From CALJFL01 sp047633055 (lineage in GTDB: Bacteria > Pseudomonadota > Gammaproteobacteria > Pseudomonadales > Halieaceae), in assembly GCA_047633055.1 (NCBI GenBank), contig JBLIEI010000007.1, positions 17,390 through 81,389 on the forward strand: a stretch of DNA of 64,000 nt, given 5' to 3'. The notes beneath the pieces were generated by a model, which did no database searches, was not told the origin of the DNA, and saw nothing but the letters and a program-made list of their open reading frames with translations. Below, piece by piece: positions 17,427 through 25,710 of this stretch; the first letter of the stretch is position 1, and each line of letters opens with the position of its first letter. The position numbers were made by a program, and so were the translations under genes.

Positions 17427-19631
17427 TTATGCCAGATCGAAGCGATCGAGATTCATCACCTTGCACCAGGCCGCTACAAAGTCGTGCACAAACCGCTTCT
17501 GCACATCGTCACTAGCGTAGACCTCTGCGATCGCCCGCAACTGCGAGTTAGAACCGAAGAGGAGGTCAACACGGCTGCCGGTCCACTTGAGCTTGCCCGT
17601 TTTGCGATTGCTCCCCTCGTATACCCCCGGCGTCTTGGCGGACGCCTGCCAGGTTGTGTTCATGTCGAGCAGGTTGACGAAGAAATCGTTGGTCAGGGTC
17701 TCGGGGCGCTTGGTGAACACGCCGAGTCTGGACTGCCCCGTGTTGGCATTCAGGACCCGCATACCACCGACCAGAACCGTCATTTCGGGCGCGGTCAGGG
17801 TCAGCAGGTTGGCCCGATCCACCAGCAGCTCCTCCACCGGCTGCGTCAGTCCTTGGCTGAGGTAGTTGCGGAAGCCGTCGGCCTTGGGTTCAAGCACGGC
17901 GAATGCGTCCACGTCGGTTTGCGCCTGCGACGCGTCGGTGCGGCCCGGTGAGAACGGCACTTTTACCTTGACCCCGGCATTATTCGCCGCGAGCTCGATG
18001 GCTGCGCAACCACCCAGCACGATCAGGTCGGCGAGCGAGACCCGTGTCTTGCCGGACTGCGACTGGTTGAAATCCTGTTGCGTCGCTTCCAGCGTCTTCA
18101 GCACTTTCGCCAGTTTGGCCGGCTGATTGATCTTCCAGCGTTTTTGGGGTGCGAGGTGAATACGCGCACCGTTGGCCCCGCCGCGCTTGTCGCTGCCGCG
18201 AAACGTTGCAGCCGAAGCCCAAGCGGTGGAAACCAGTTGGCAGATGGGCAAGCCTGAAGCTAGGATGGTGCCCTTGAGTTTGGCGATATCTTTTTTGCCT
18301 ATCAATTTATGGGTTACCGCGGGCACGGGGTCCTGCCACAGCAATTCATCCTCAGGCACGTCCGGGCCTAGGTAGCGCGAGACCGGTCCCATGTCGCGAT
18401 GGGTCAGCTTGAACCACGCCCGGGAAAAGGCATCGGCTAACTCGTCCGGGTGGTCGTGGAAGTGCTTGGAGATTTTGGCGTAGATCGGGTCGACCTTGAA
18501 AGCCATGTCCGCCGTACTCATCATCGGCATGTTTTTCTTCAACGGATCGTGGGCATCCGGCACCACGCGCGCCGCCGGATCCTTGGGCACCCACTGGTGC
18601 GCACCCGCGGGGCTCTTCGTGAGCTCCCACTCCAGGTTGAGCAGGTTGTCGAAGTAGCCGTTGTCCCACTGGATCGGGTTGTTGGTCCAGGCGCCCTCCA
18701 GGCCGCTGCTGATTGCGTCACCGCCATTGCCGCTGCCAAAGCTGCTGGCCCAGCCCAGGCCCTGCTGCTCGATGGGAGCGCTCTCGGGCGCCGGGCCGAC
18801 GTACTCGTCCGGATCGGCAGCTCCATGGCATTTGCCAAAGGTGTGGCCGCCGGCAGCGAGAGCAACCGTTTCGTAATCGTCCATGGCCATGCGGGCAAAG
18901 GTCTCGCGGATGTCCCTGGCTGAGCCCAGCGGGTCCGGGTTGCCGTTGGGTCCCTCGGGATTGACGTAAATCAGGCCCATCTGCACCGCGGCCAGCGGAT
19001 CCTCCAGTTCATGGTCGCCGCTGTAGCGCTCGTCCCCCAGCCAGGTTTTCTCGGAGCCCCAGTAGACGCCCTCCTCCGGTTCCCAGATGTCTTCGCGGCC
19101 ACCGCCGAAGCCGAACAGTTTCAGCCCCATCGATTCGATAGCGCAGGTACCGGCGAGCACCATCAGGTCGGCCCAGGAAATTTTGCGGCCATATTTCTGC
19201 TTGATCGGCCAGAGTAGGCGGCGGGCCTTGTCGAGGCTCACGTTGTCGGGCCAACTGTTGAGGGGTGCAAAGCGTTGCGAGCCAGAACCCGCACCACCGC
19301 GGCCGTCGCTGATGCGATAGGTGCCCGCGCTGTGCCAGGCCATCCGAATGAAAAACGGCCCATAGTGGCCCCAGTCCGCCGGCCACCACTCCTGCGAATT
19401 TGTCATCAGGGCGTGGAGGTCTTTTTTCAGGGCCTTAAAGTCGAGTTTTTTGAATTCCTCGGCGTAATTAAACTTCGCGCCCATGGGATTGGCCAAGGGT
19501 GGATTCTGGTGGAGGACTTTCAGGTTCAACTGATCCGGCCACCAGTGCTGGTTGGATGCGCTCGCGGCCGTCATGCGAGATCCGCCCATCACCGGGCACT
19601 TGCCCGCGTTACCTGCCCTTGAGTCATTCAT
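17427..19631 (-). CDS. katG: Catalase-peroxidase
   Basis: Bifunctional haem catalase-peroxidase destroying hydrogen peroxide, 734 residues, usual family length. The distal residues are R96, W99 and H100 in RMAWHSAGTYR, the proximal histidine is in AGGHTFGKCHG, and the tyrosine and methionine of the Met-Tyr-Trp adduct lie in MGLIYVNPEGP and ARMAMDD. The C-terminal peroxidase-like half is present and complete. The segment LAGTCAIESMG replaces the more common LAGNVALESMG, a clade variation. GGGAG precedes the ATG. It stands upstream of copA on the same strand; no OxyR gene is in the window. Confidence 0.96.
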   Translation of the reverse strand: MNDSRAGNAGKCPVMGGSRMTAASASNQHWWPDQLNLKVLHQNPPLANPMGAKFNYAEEFKKLDFKALKKDLHALMTNSQEWWPADWGHYGPFFIRMAWHSAGTYRISDGRGGAGSGSQRFAPLNSWPDNVSLDKARRLLWPIKQKYGRKISWADLMVLAGTCAIESMGLKLFGFGGGREDIWEPEEGVYWGSEKTWLGDERYSGDHELEDPLAAVQMGLIYVNPEGPNGNPDPLGSARDIRETFARMAMDDYETVALAAGGHTFGKCHGAADPDEYVGPAPESAPIEQQGLGWASSFGSGNGGDAISSGLEGAWTNNPIQWDNGYFDNLLNLEWELTKSPAGAHQWVPKDPAARVVPDAHDPLKKNMPMMSTADMAFKVDPIYAKISKHFHDHPDELADAFSRAWFKLTHRDMGPVSRYLGPDVPEDELLWQDPVPAVTHKLIGKKDIAKLKGTILASGLPICQLVSTAWASAATFRGSDKRGGANGARIHLAPQKRWKINQPAKLAKVLKTLEATQQDFNQSQSGKTRVSLADLIVLGGCAAIELAANNAGVKVKVPFSPGRTDASQAQTDVDAFAVLEPKADGFRNYLSQGLTQPVEELLVDRANLLTLTAPEMTVLVGGMRVLNANTGQSRLGVFTKRPETLTNDFFVNLLDMNTTWQASAKTPGVYEGSNRKTGKLKWTGSRVDLLFGSNSQLRAIAEVYASDDVQKRFVHDFVAAWCKVMNLDRFDLA

Positions 19632-19780
19632 GCTGCGCTACTCCCTTTCTTTGATTTAGTCGTATTCGCCGTCTCTACCGGCTTGCGGCAGGACGGACAG
19701 CCCAGCTAGTGCGTTCCGGAGATGCCGACAAATCGATCAGCGGTGCCGCAAGCACGAAGCAGGAGTTTGGGTGAGAAAGA

Positions 19781-20065
19781 TTACAACTGTGTCTTGAAGT
19801 AGTTGTAGGAATGCTTGAAAGCATCACCCATTTTGTCCATTTCGGCGACCATACTTTCCCATGTATCCTCTCCAGCTGCCTTCAGTTCATCCAGCTGGGC
19901 GCTCGCCTTGCTTGACTGTGCCCGCAGATCAGCCATGTCCTGTTTGTACTTGGCTTCCATGTCTTTCTTGGCACTCTTGGATTTAGCCGCCAGTTTGTCG
20001 AGCTGTGCATCCATATCGTCGATTTCGGATTTCATCTTCGCAACGTATTTATCTTTGGTTGTCAT
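19781..20065 (-). CDS. Small coiled-coil protein
   Basis: A 94-residue highly charged, almost entirely helical protein. Heptad-like repeats run from MKSEIDDMDAQLDKL through SAKKDMEAKYKQDM to SAQLDELKAAG, ending in a short DTWESMVAEMDKM helix. It resembles small coiled-coil proteins found near stress genes in proteobacteria; function unknown. The ATG at 20065 is preferred to an upstream in-frame start because AAGGA lies about nine bases before it. No signal peptide, so cytoplasmic. It lies about 150 bp upstream of katG, same strand. Confidence 0.75.
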   Translation of the reverse strand: MTTKDKYVAKMKSEIDDMDAQLDKLAAKSKSAKKDMEAKYKQDMADLRAQSSKASAQLDELKAAGEDTWESMVAEMDKMGDAFKHSYNYFKTQL

Positions 20066-20456
20066 ATCTAGTTTTCCTTTTGATCTTGTGGGTAAGAAAG
20101 GTGAATAACACAACAGTGCTCAATGGATTAAGTATGGCCAAAGTTCCGCTGTTTTTCTGTGCGCCACCGTACATTGAAAGGCCTGACCTGAAATATTCGC
20201 GACAGCTCGATGATCGTAGCGAAATTGGCACGCGACCTTACGAATGGCGCGTCTGGCCGGGGTTGATATTAATGCCCAGAGCAAAGCCGCCCAGTCCGCT
20301 TGAGTCGCGCACCCGCAGCGCACAGACACTGCCAGATCGACGTGACAACCTTGTCATCGACTTAACTCAACGCGATTGCACCGGAGTCTTTATTCCCGTA
20401 ACAACTCCCGCTCATCCCAATGAACTGCACAGCGGCGCCCAGTGCAAGGTCGGCGC

Positions 20457-21086
20457 ATGGGCAGTGTTCGCGCTCGGTTTATTCTTCATCTTGTTCGGCT
20501 TGCCGATGCTGATCGGTGGTGCATGGCGTATTCTTCGTCGTGACCGTGCTCTGGAGCCTGTACGAAGTCGGCCCTTGATGGCTGGGCGCTGGTGCCCCGG
20601 ATCTTCTTTGGCCTGTCGATCCTGTTGCTGCTGGTGAACGCCGGTCGCTCAACGGTGTACGGCGGCACTTTCGGCGCGCAGCGTTTTTCGTCGCTGACGC
20701 AGATCAATCGTGACAATGTCGGTCAGCTGGCGCGCGCGTGGGAGTACCGCAGCGGCGATCTTCCGTCGGAGCGATGGGGTGTCGAGACGACGCCACTGAA
20801 AATAGACACCACAGTGTATTTGTGTCCGGCACGAAATATCCTGATTGCACTCGATGCGCGAGTTCGCTGGTGACGCTCGACGTGACGACCGGCAAGCCAG
20901 TCTGGAGCTACCAGGCCGTACACAGGGACGCGTGGGATTACGATCTGGGCTCGCAAGCCACACTCGTGGACTTTCCCACACCAACCGGCTCGGCTGGTTT
21001 CCGCGCGACGATCCGCGCCATCGATCTGCGCAGCGGGAAAACACTCTGGGATCGCCCGTTCGGCACGGCACGCGCCTACTGGTTAT
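20457..21086 (+). pseudogene. gcd: Broken membrane-bound quinoprotein glucose dehydrogenase
   Basis: Fragments of a Gcd-type PQQ dehydrogenase are strung over three frames. An N-terminal membrane part gives FALGLFFILFGLPMLIGGAW and then DGWALVPRIFFGLSILLLLV. A deletion leads into VYGGTFGAQRFSSLTQINRD and GQLARAWEYRSGDL. Then come TTPLKIDTTVYLCPARN, LVTLDVTTGKPVWSYQ, WDYDLGSQATLVDFPT and IRAIDLRSGKTLWDRP. The intact protein is about 800 residues; here several hundred codons are deleted and frameshifts separate the pieces. It would have oxidised glucose in the periplasm. Its loss, beside the surviving lipoprotein sugar dehydrogenase, is part of the island decay. Confidence 0.72.
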
Positions 21087-21265
21087 GACTTGGATTCGGG
21101 TTCGCCGAGTACATCGCGTTGATTGTTACTATTTCCGCCGGAAGCCCGATTTATTGATTCCTGGCATGAATTACTAATTCGCCATGCACAGGCTGTTTAT
21201 TCATCCGAAGCCGATACAGCTTGTATCACGGGAAAGTAATCACTTTTTGAGATATCTGAGAGAAC

Positions 21266-21499
21266 GTGAAACCAATACCTAATTTCCCCCAAATCCGCGT
21301 TTTCAAGGACTATGCCCAGGTCGATTACCGGCAAGGCGAAATCCAGCGCATACTGCACCGTATCGAGGCCAGGACAGCCCAGTGGTGCGTCTACGGTTCC
21401 AAGACCGATAGGCAGGACATAAGTCGTCGGTTCGGCGGGCTGTTCGAAAGGGGAAAACGTCCGGTGACAAAAGCTGATTCGAATGCGGTGATCAGCTGA
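21266..21499 (+). CDS. Hypothetical 77-aa protein
   Basis: A short frame starting with GTG, MKPIPNFPQIRVFKDYAQVD, with a basic middle (IQRILHRIEAR) and a polar end. I do not recognise it. It has only a weak GAGAG ribosome site and lies in a stretch of gene remnants, so it may be a fragment or chance frame. Confidence 0.3.
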   Translation: MKPIPNFPQIRVFKDYAQVDYRQGEIQRILHRIEARTAQWCVYGSKTDRQDISRRFGGLFERGKRPVTKADSNAVIS

Positions 21500-21530
21500 T
21501 TCTCTTACAGCGACTCTTGCCGAACCATTT

Positions 21531-21690
21531 TCAGGCTACAGTTTGTACCAGGGTCAAGCTGCTGCGCATCAGGCCATCAAGCGGCACAGGTTCGCACGGT
21601 ACCTCAATGCTCTCAGCATTCAATTCTGGAAAGATCAAGAATGTCATTAATTAGTGTGACCCTATGCGTGCCATCATCTGAGTAATCCAC
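21531..21690 (-). pseudogene. Histidine kinase dimerisation-domain fragment
   Basis: On the minus strand, HRVTLINDILDLSRIE matches the second half of a HisKA dimerisation domain (usual form LINDILDLSKIEAG). A one-base frameshift at about 21618 then leads to EVPCEPVPLDGLMRSSLTLV, the linker region typical of hybrid sensor kinases. It stops at 21531-21533. No phosphoacceptor histidine, ATPase or sensor domains remain. A remnant about 50 codons long. Confidence 0.55.
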
Positions 21691-21768
21691 TACAGAGGTT
21701 GGCCGGGCTCAATGTCTCCGATTTCAATACCCAGCGAGCTTTTTCAGGCTTGGGAAATTGAGACACTC

Positions 21769-21876
21769 ATGATGAAACCCACAAACCTTGGCAGTGATTC
21801 TGACGATTTTCTTGAGGAGGGAGACCTGCTCGAGGAAGTTACCGCAACAGCTGTAAAGAGAGTTATCGCCTTTTAA
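21769..21876 (+). pseudogene. Truncated XRE/HigA-like antitoxin or regulator
   Basis: The 35-codon frame from the double ATG at 21769/21772 reads NLGSDSDDFLEEGDLLEEVT and ends AVKRVIAF before TAA (21874-21876). This matches the N-terminal part of XRE/HigA-like proteins that continue WQLxQAM into a helix-turn-helix. The reading after the stop (LQQKL) continues that helix in frame, so the TAA looks like a converted CAA glutamine codon. The DNA-binding domain is missing. An in-frame ATG at 21712 could extend it. Confidence 0.5.
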
Positions 21877-22150
21877 CTCCAGCAGAAATTGTGTGAGTTG
21901 CGCCTGAAGTTGAAACAGTTCTGGTCTTCGAGCAACTGATGATTAATGAATTCTCTGAAAAGCAACTGGCTGAATGGTTGTGCAAGTGGCGTGATAAAAC
22001 TGAAAAGTGATCGCTGTGAATTGAGTAAGCGCTGCAGTTTCTCGGAACTCTGTTTACAACCAAACCCCATGCGCTAAACTCGGCATGAGCCACGGGCCGC
22101 AACATAGGCCCCGGCAAACCACACACCCAACATCCGTATGGGATAACGAT

Positions 22151-22951
22151 ATGTCCAAAGAACTCCAGGTGTACTGGGCCCCAGGTTGCTCAAGTTGCCT
22201 ACGTACCAAGGAATTCCTGAGCGGTCACGGGCTTGCGTTCGAGTCGATCAATATCGTCGAGAATCCTGAAGCACTGAACGACCTGACACGCATTGGCTTT
22301 CGCAGTGTGCCGGTGGTCAGGCGTGGCGATGATGCGGTGTTCTGCCAGGATTTACAGGACGTTGCTGATTTCGTCGGCGTTTCACTGGCCAAATCAGAAC
22401 TGTCCGGTCAGGACTTTATCAACAGAATCGATTGCATACTGCAGGCCGCGACGCGTTTTGTAAAACAGCTATCGGAAGACCAACTCGCCAAGCATTTCCC
22501 TGGGCGCGACAGACCCTACAGGGACCTCGCCTACCACATCTATATGGTCGTACAGGGTTTCCTTGAGTGTGTGGAAGGGGGTTCACTGGAAATGGAAGCC
22601 TTCCTCAGAAAAGCGCCAGAAGGCGTGACCCACGGCACTCAGGTAGCCCAAGCGGGCGAGGAAGTCAGGGAGGCGCTATTACAGTGGTGGGATGCACAGA
22701 AACAGGATCTTCCAGAAAAAGTGAGCACTTACTACGGAGAGCGAGCAATGCTCAGCGTATTGGAACGCACCGCCTGGCACGCCGCTCAACACTGCAGACA
22801 ATTACAAGCGACGGTTGAGAATTTCGGGATCGATCCAGACGGGGCCCTGGGGAATTCGGAACTCGCGGGCTTACCACTGCCGGAGCATATCTACGACGAT
22901 GAGATAGATATGAATGATGCACACATTGCAACCAAGCCCATGCTGTTATAA
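22151..22951 (+). CDS. Glutaredoxin-DinB fusion protein
   Basis: A 266-residue cytoplasmic protein with two parts. Residues 1-80 form a glutaredoxin-like thioredoxin fold with active site CSSC (WAPGCSSCLRTKEF) and the cis-proline region RSVPVV. Residues 95-240 resemble a DinB/mycothiol-dependent maleylpyruvate isomerase-type four-helix bundle, with candidate metal-binding histidines in DLAYHIYMVVQGF and ERTAWHAAQHCRQL. The combination suggests a thiol-dependent transferase or isomerase in which the glutaredoxin part serves the DinB part; this is inference. The ATG at 22151 starts exactly at the fold; the open frame begins 22 codons earlier. Confidence 0.75.
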   Translation: MSKELQVYWAPGCSSCLRTKEFLSGHGLAFESINIVENPEALNDLTRIGFRSVPVVRRGDDAVFCQDLQDVADFVGVSLAKSELSGQDFINRIDCILQAATRFVKQLSEDQLAKHFPGRDRPYRDLAYHIYMVVQGFLECVEGGSLEMEAFLRKAPEGVTHGTQVAQAGEEVREALLQWWDAQKQDLPEKVSTYYGERAMLSVLERTAWHAAQHCRQLQATVENFGIDPDGALGNSELAGLPLPEHIYDDEIDMNDAHIATKPMLL

Positions 22952-23038
22952 GTCTATCAATTTCAACAGCTTAGCTTGATTATTCGACGGCACAGCATCC
23001 AATACGGCCGAGTCACCCGACAGAGCGTTGAAAAATTT

Positions 23039-23065
23039 GACCCCCTTCAGGCGGACCCCCTTCAG
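23039..23065. repeat. Tandem direct repeat, 12 bp twice
   Basis: GACCCCCTTCAG occurs at 23039-23050 and 23054-23065 with a three-base spacer, period 15, just past the stop of the alcohol dehydrogenase gene. No function evident. Confidence 0.6.
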
Positions 23066-23068
23066 TCG

Positions 23069-24076
23069 CTAGAACCCGAGACAAATCTTGCCGAAGTGCC
23101 CCTGTGACTCCTGCAAACGAAAGGCCTCTGCCAGCTCGGCAAGGTCGAATGTGCGGTCGATGACAGGCTTGATGCCATTAGTGTTGATCGCCCGTACCAT
23201 GTCTTTTTGATGCGTTCTTGAACCCACGGTAATACCGTTTATCACGGCGTTCTTTTGAAATAACTCTGCAGTGGGCACCTCACCCTGAACGCCGGTGAGT
23301 ACACCAATCATCGAGATATGGCCGCCAAAAGCGATTGCGCGCACAGATTGCGGTAATGTGCCGGAACCGCCGACTTCAACGATAACATCTACCCCTCTGC
23401 CCCCGGTGATTTCCTGGGTTCGGCTTCCCCACTTCTCATGTTCTTTATAGTTGATCAGTTGGTCGGCGCCAAGGGCTTTCAGTTTTTCGAGCTTGGCGTC
23501 AGAGGAGGAGGTGGCGATAACATTGCAACCGGCGGCCTTGGCAAACTGCAGCGCAAAAACAGAGACTCCGCCGCTGCCTTGCACCAGTACGGTGTCACCG
23601 GCTTTCACCCGCGCCTCTACCATCAGCGCTCGCCAGGCAGTCGCTGCGGCACACGGCAAGGTTGCGGCCTGCTCGAAGGAATAGTCTTCGGGCATGAGCG
23701 TGAACGCCGAGCAAGACATGGTCACAGTCTCTGCGGCAAAGCCGTCTACGTTATCGCCCGGCACCCCAGCGAGCTTGATCGGGTCGGTAGCGCGGCCATC
23801 ATCCCAGTTGGGGAAGAAGCAGCTCATCACTTTATCGCCCACTTTAAACTCACTCACCCCCGGGCCAATGGCTTCCACTACACCCGCGCCATCAGACATC
23901 GGTATTATTCCGTCAGCAGTCTCGATGAGGCCAACGGCCACTACATAGTCATGGAAGTTGAGTGAACTGGCGTGATTGCGCACGCGAATCTCCCCGGACT
24001 GTGGCTCTGTCGGCTCTATTTCCACCAACTGCAGATTTTCCAGTCCACAGGGCTTGTTCAATTTCATTGCTCGCAT
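23069..24076 (-). CDS. Zinc-type alcohol dehydrogenase/quinone reductase family protein
   Basis: A 335-residue medium-chain dehydrogenase/reductase, NAD(P)-dependent. The nucleotide-binding motif is VQGSGGVSVFALQFAKAAG, followed by the substrate-side GADQLINYKEH segment. It lacks the usual catalytic zinc cysteine/histidine set near the N-terminus (NHASSLNFHDYVVAVG), which fits quinone-oxidoreductase or zinc-independent members. AAGGA seven bases before the ATG at 24076 selects this start. It is the first of a leftward group with the esterase and TetR, next to the flavin monooxygenase operon, so it may act on the same compound. Confidence 0.85.
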   Translation of the reverse strand: MRAMKLNKPCGLENLQLVEIEPTEPQSGEIRVRNHASSLNFHDYVVAVGLIETADGIIPMSDGAGVVEAIGPGVSEFKVGDKVMSCFFPNWDDGRATDPIKLAGVPGDNVDGFAAETVTMSCSAFTLMPEDYSFEQAATLPCAAATAWRALMVEARVKAGDTVLVQGSGGVSVFALQFAKAAGCNVIATSSSDAKLEKLKALGADQLINYKEHEKWGSRTQEITGGRGVDVIVEVGGSGTLPQSVRAIAFGGHISMIGVLTGVQGEVPTAELFQKNAVINGITVGSRTHQKDMVRAINTNGIKPVIDRTFDLAELAEAFRLQESQGHFGKICLGF

Positions 24077-24233
24077 ATCTTGTTCCTTGGTAAACAATTT
24101 TTACACTGCAAAGAGTGTACGCCAGTATTGCCCGGATCGGGACCGCAATGAAACGGTCGCCCACAAAATTCCAAAGCGCTTCTCAAGGTTCAGGCAAAAG
24201 GCAAGACTTGCCCCCGCTTAGACCCCCCGCTTG

Positions 24234-24896
24234 TTACGCCAGCACCTGCCGTAACCAACGGCTGATTTCCTGAATCTCCTCCCGGCATACCTCATGCCCC
24301 ATGGTGTACTCGCGCCATTCAACCGGGTACCCGGCAGTCGTCAGATTCTCGAGAGCCGATTTACCCATCGCAATCGGTAACACGGCGTCCTGCTGGCCAT
24401 GGCACAGTAAAATGGGTATGTCAGCGTTCGCTTTAGCCTTGTCTGTGCCCAGGCCCTCCGCATCAGCAAGAAACGTAGACAAGGCAAGAATACCTGCGAG
24501 GCGCTTGGGATAATGAAGCGCGGTATGAAAGGCCATTACGCCACCTTGGGAAAAGCCCGCCAGTAATATACGTTCAGCCGGCGTGCCGCTGTCAATCTCG
24601 TTTTGGATAAGATCATTAATCTGAGACACGGATTTCTTCATGCCCGGAAAATCGGCGGTACCGCTCGTACTGAAATCAAACCAGGCCCGCGCGCGCTGCC
24701 CGCCAAACGCGGTAACCGCCAGTTCTGGCGCGTGCGGAAACACGAAACGCACGGGTAAGTCAGCAGGTAGCTGAAGCTGTGGGACTATGGGTTCAAAATC
24801 GTGGCCGTCAGCGCCAAGGCCATGGAGCCAGATAACAACGGCAACAGCCTCTTTGTCAGGGTTTATTTCTACAGTGGGTAATGGCGTTGACAGCAT
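24234..24896 (-). CDS. Phospholipase/carboxylesterase family alpha/beta hydrolase
   Basis: A 220-residue cytoplasmic serine esterase of the carboxylesterase/YpfH type. Visible are the WLHGLGADGHDF oxyanion region, the nucleophile GFSQGG, the aspartate in HGQQDAVLPI and the catalytic histidine in TMGHEVC. Length is typical. It lies between the quinone-reductase-like gene and the TetR gene on the same strand with about 100-150 bp gaps, so probably transcribed in the same direction as both. The substrate is unknown; lactone or ester products of the adjacent monooxygenase would be a plausible but untested link. Confidence 0.88.
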   Translation of the reverse strand: MLSTPLPTVEINPDKEAVAVVIWLHGLGADGHDFEPIVPQLQLPADLPVRFVFPHAPELAVTAFGGQRARAWFDFSTSGTADFPGMKKSVSQINDLIQNEIDSGTPAERILLAGFSQGGVMAFHTALHYPKRLAGILALSTFLADAEGLGTDKAKANADIPILLCHGQQDAVLPIAMGKSALENLTTAGYPVEWREYTMGHEVCREEIQEISRWLRQVLA

Positions 24897-24998
24897 ATCG
24901 CGTTTTAAAACCTCTTTAACTTAGTCACAAAATCCGCGCAGCATAGCATGTGTATTCCCGCGCGTAGCCAAACCGGTAACCGCGCTACTGCTCAACGC

Positions 24999-25580
24999 CT
25001 AAACACCCTCGGCGAGGATATTGTCGACAATACATTCAACAGCAACCTGGGTCTGATCACCCCAGTCATCGAACCCTACTACGCCCTGCACCGCGTGATG
25101 CTGGAGACTTAAAAAGCCGTGGACCAATGCCCAGATACGAAGCGCGGCACGCTGCTTGGCGGTCTTACGGGCGTCAGCCGGCAACAGCTTGGAGGCGAGC
25201 TCGACCAGCCCCCCAAACGCTTTTAATCCTGCGGCCCGGGCTTCGGGGCCAGGCGCGTAGTCGGCATTGGTCTCCCCAAAGATCAGCCTGTAGGTTGCCT
25301 CATGAGCGCCAGCCACCTGCCGATAGTTTTTCACCCCCTGAAGTACTGCCGTTTTTGGCTCATCAATCTCACAGGCCGATGACATCGCCGCGGAAACCCG
25401 GTCAAAGCCCTCTACATACAACGCATCAAGGACACCTTGCTTACCTTTAAAATGGCTGTAGATTCCAATGGTAGAGACCCCCGCCAGGCTGGCAATGGCA
25501 CGCACATTTAAGCCGCTCGGGCCCTTTTCCAGTAATAACTCAGATGCAGCTTGTAGAATCTTCGACTTATTGGACGCCAT
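24999..25580 (-). CDS. TetR family transcriptional repressor
   Basis: A 193-residue regulator. The N-terminal helix-turn-helix is clear: GLNVRAIASLAGVSTIGIYS followed by HFKGKQGVLDAL. The C-terminal ligand domain (about residues 70-190) is less conserved, as usual. The ATG at 25580 begins MASNKSKILQAAS; an upstream in-frame extension would overlap the operator region. It is divergent from the flavin monooxygenase gene. Two TATAAC-n3-GTTATA palindromes sit between them and overlap the probable regulator promoter (TTGGCT, 17 bp, TAGTAT on the minus strand), so it likely represses itself and the monooxygenase operon. Confidence 0.9.
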   Translation of the reverse strand: MASNKSKILQAASELLLEKGPSGLNVRAIASLAGVSTIGIYSHFKGKQGVLDALYVEGFDRVSAAMSSACEIDEPKTAVLQGVKNYRQVAGAHEATYRLIFGETNADYAPGPEARAAGLKAFGGLVELASKLLPADARKTAKQRAALRIWALVHGFLSLQHHAVQGVVGFDDWGDQTQVAVECIVDNILAEGV

Positions 25581-25602
25581 AGCGGAGTTCTCTGTTGACA
25601 AA

Positions 25603-25638
25603 TATAACGGCGTTATACTAGGATATAACACTGTTATA
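25603..25638. promoter_or_regulatory. Tandem TetR operators TATAAC-n3-GTTATA
   Basis: Two perfect 15-bp palindromes, 25603-25617 (spacer GGC) and 25624-25638 (spacer ACT), have centres 21 bp apart, two helical turns. They lie in the divergent region between tetR and the monooxygenase gene. On the minus strand they flank a TTGGCT/TAGTAT promoter with a 17-bp spacer. Binding by the neighbouring TetR is inferred from position and symmetry. Confidence 0.7.
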
Positions 25639-25710
25639 GCCAAGGCGATACAGGTCGGTTTTTATTGCCGCCGGAAAACGCCGCACCCTACGATTCGAAG
25701 GAGCAGTTTT

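Noticed and set aside
17295..17951. Plus-strand frame opposite katG
   Set aside because: Antisense to conserved katG codons.
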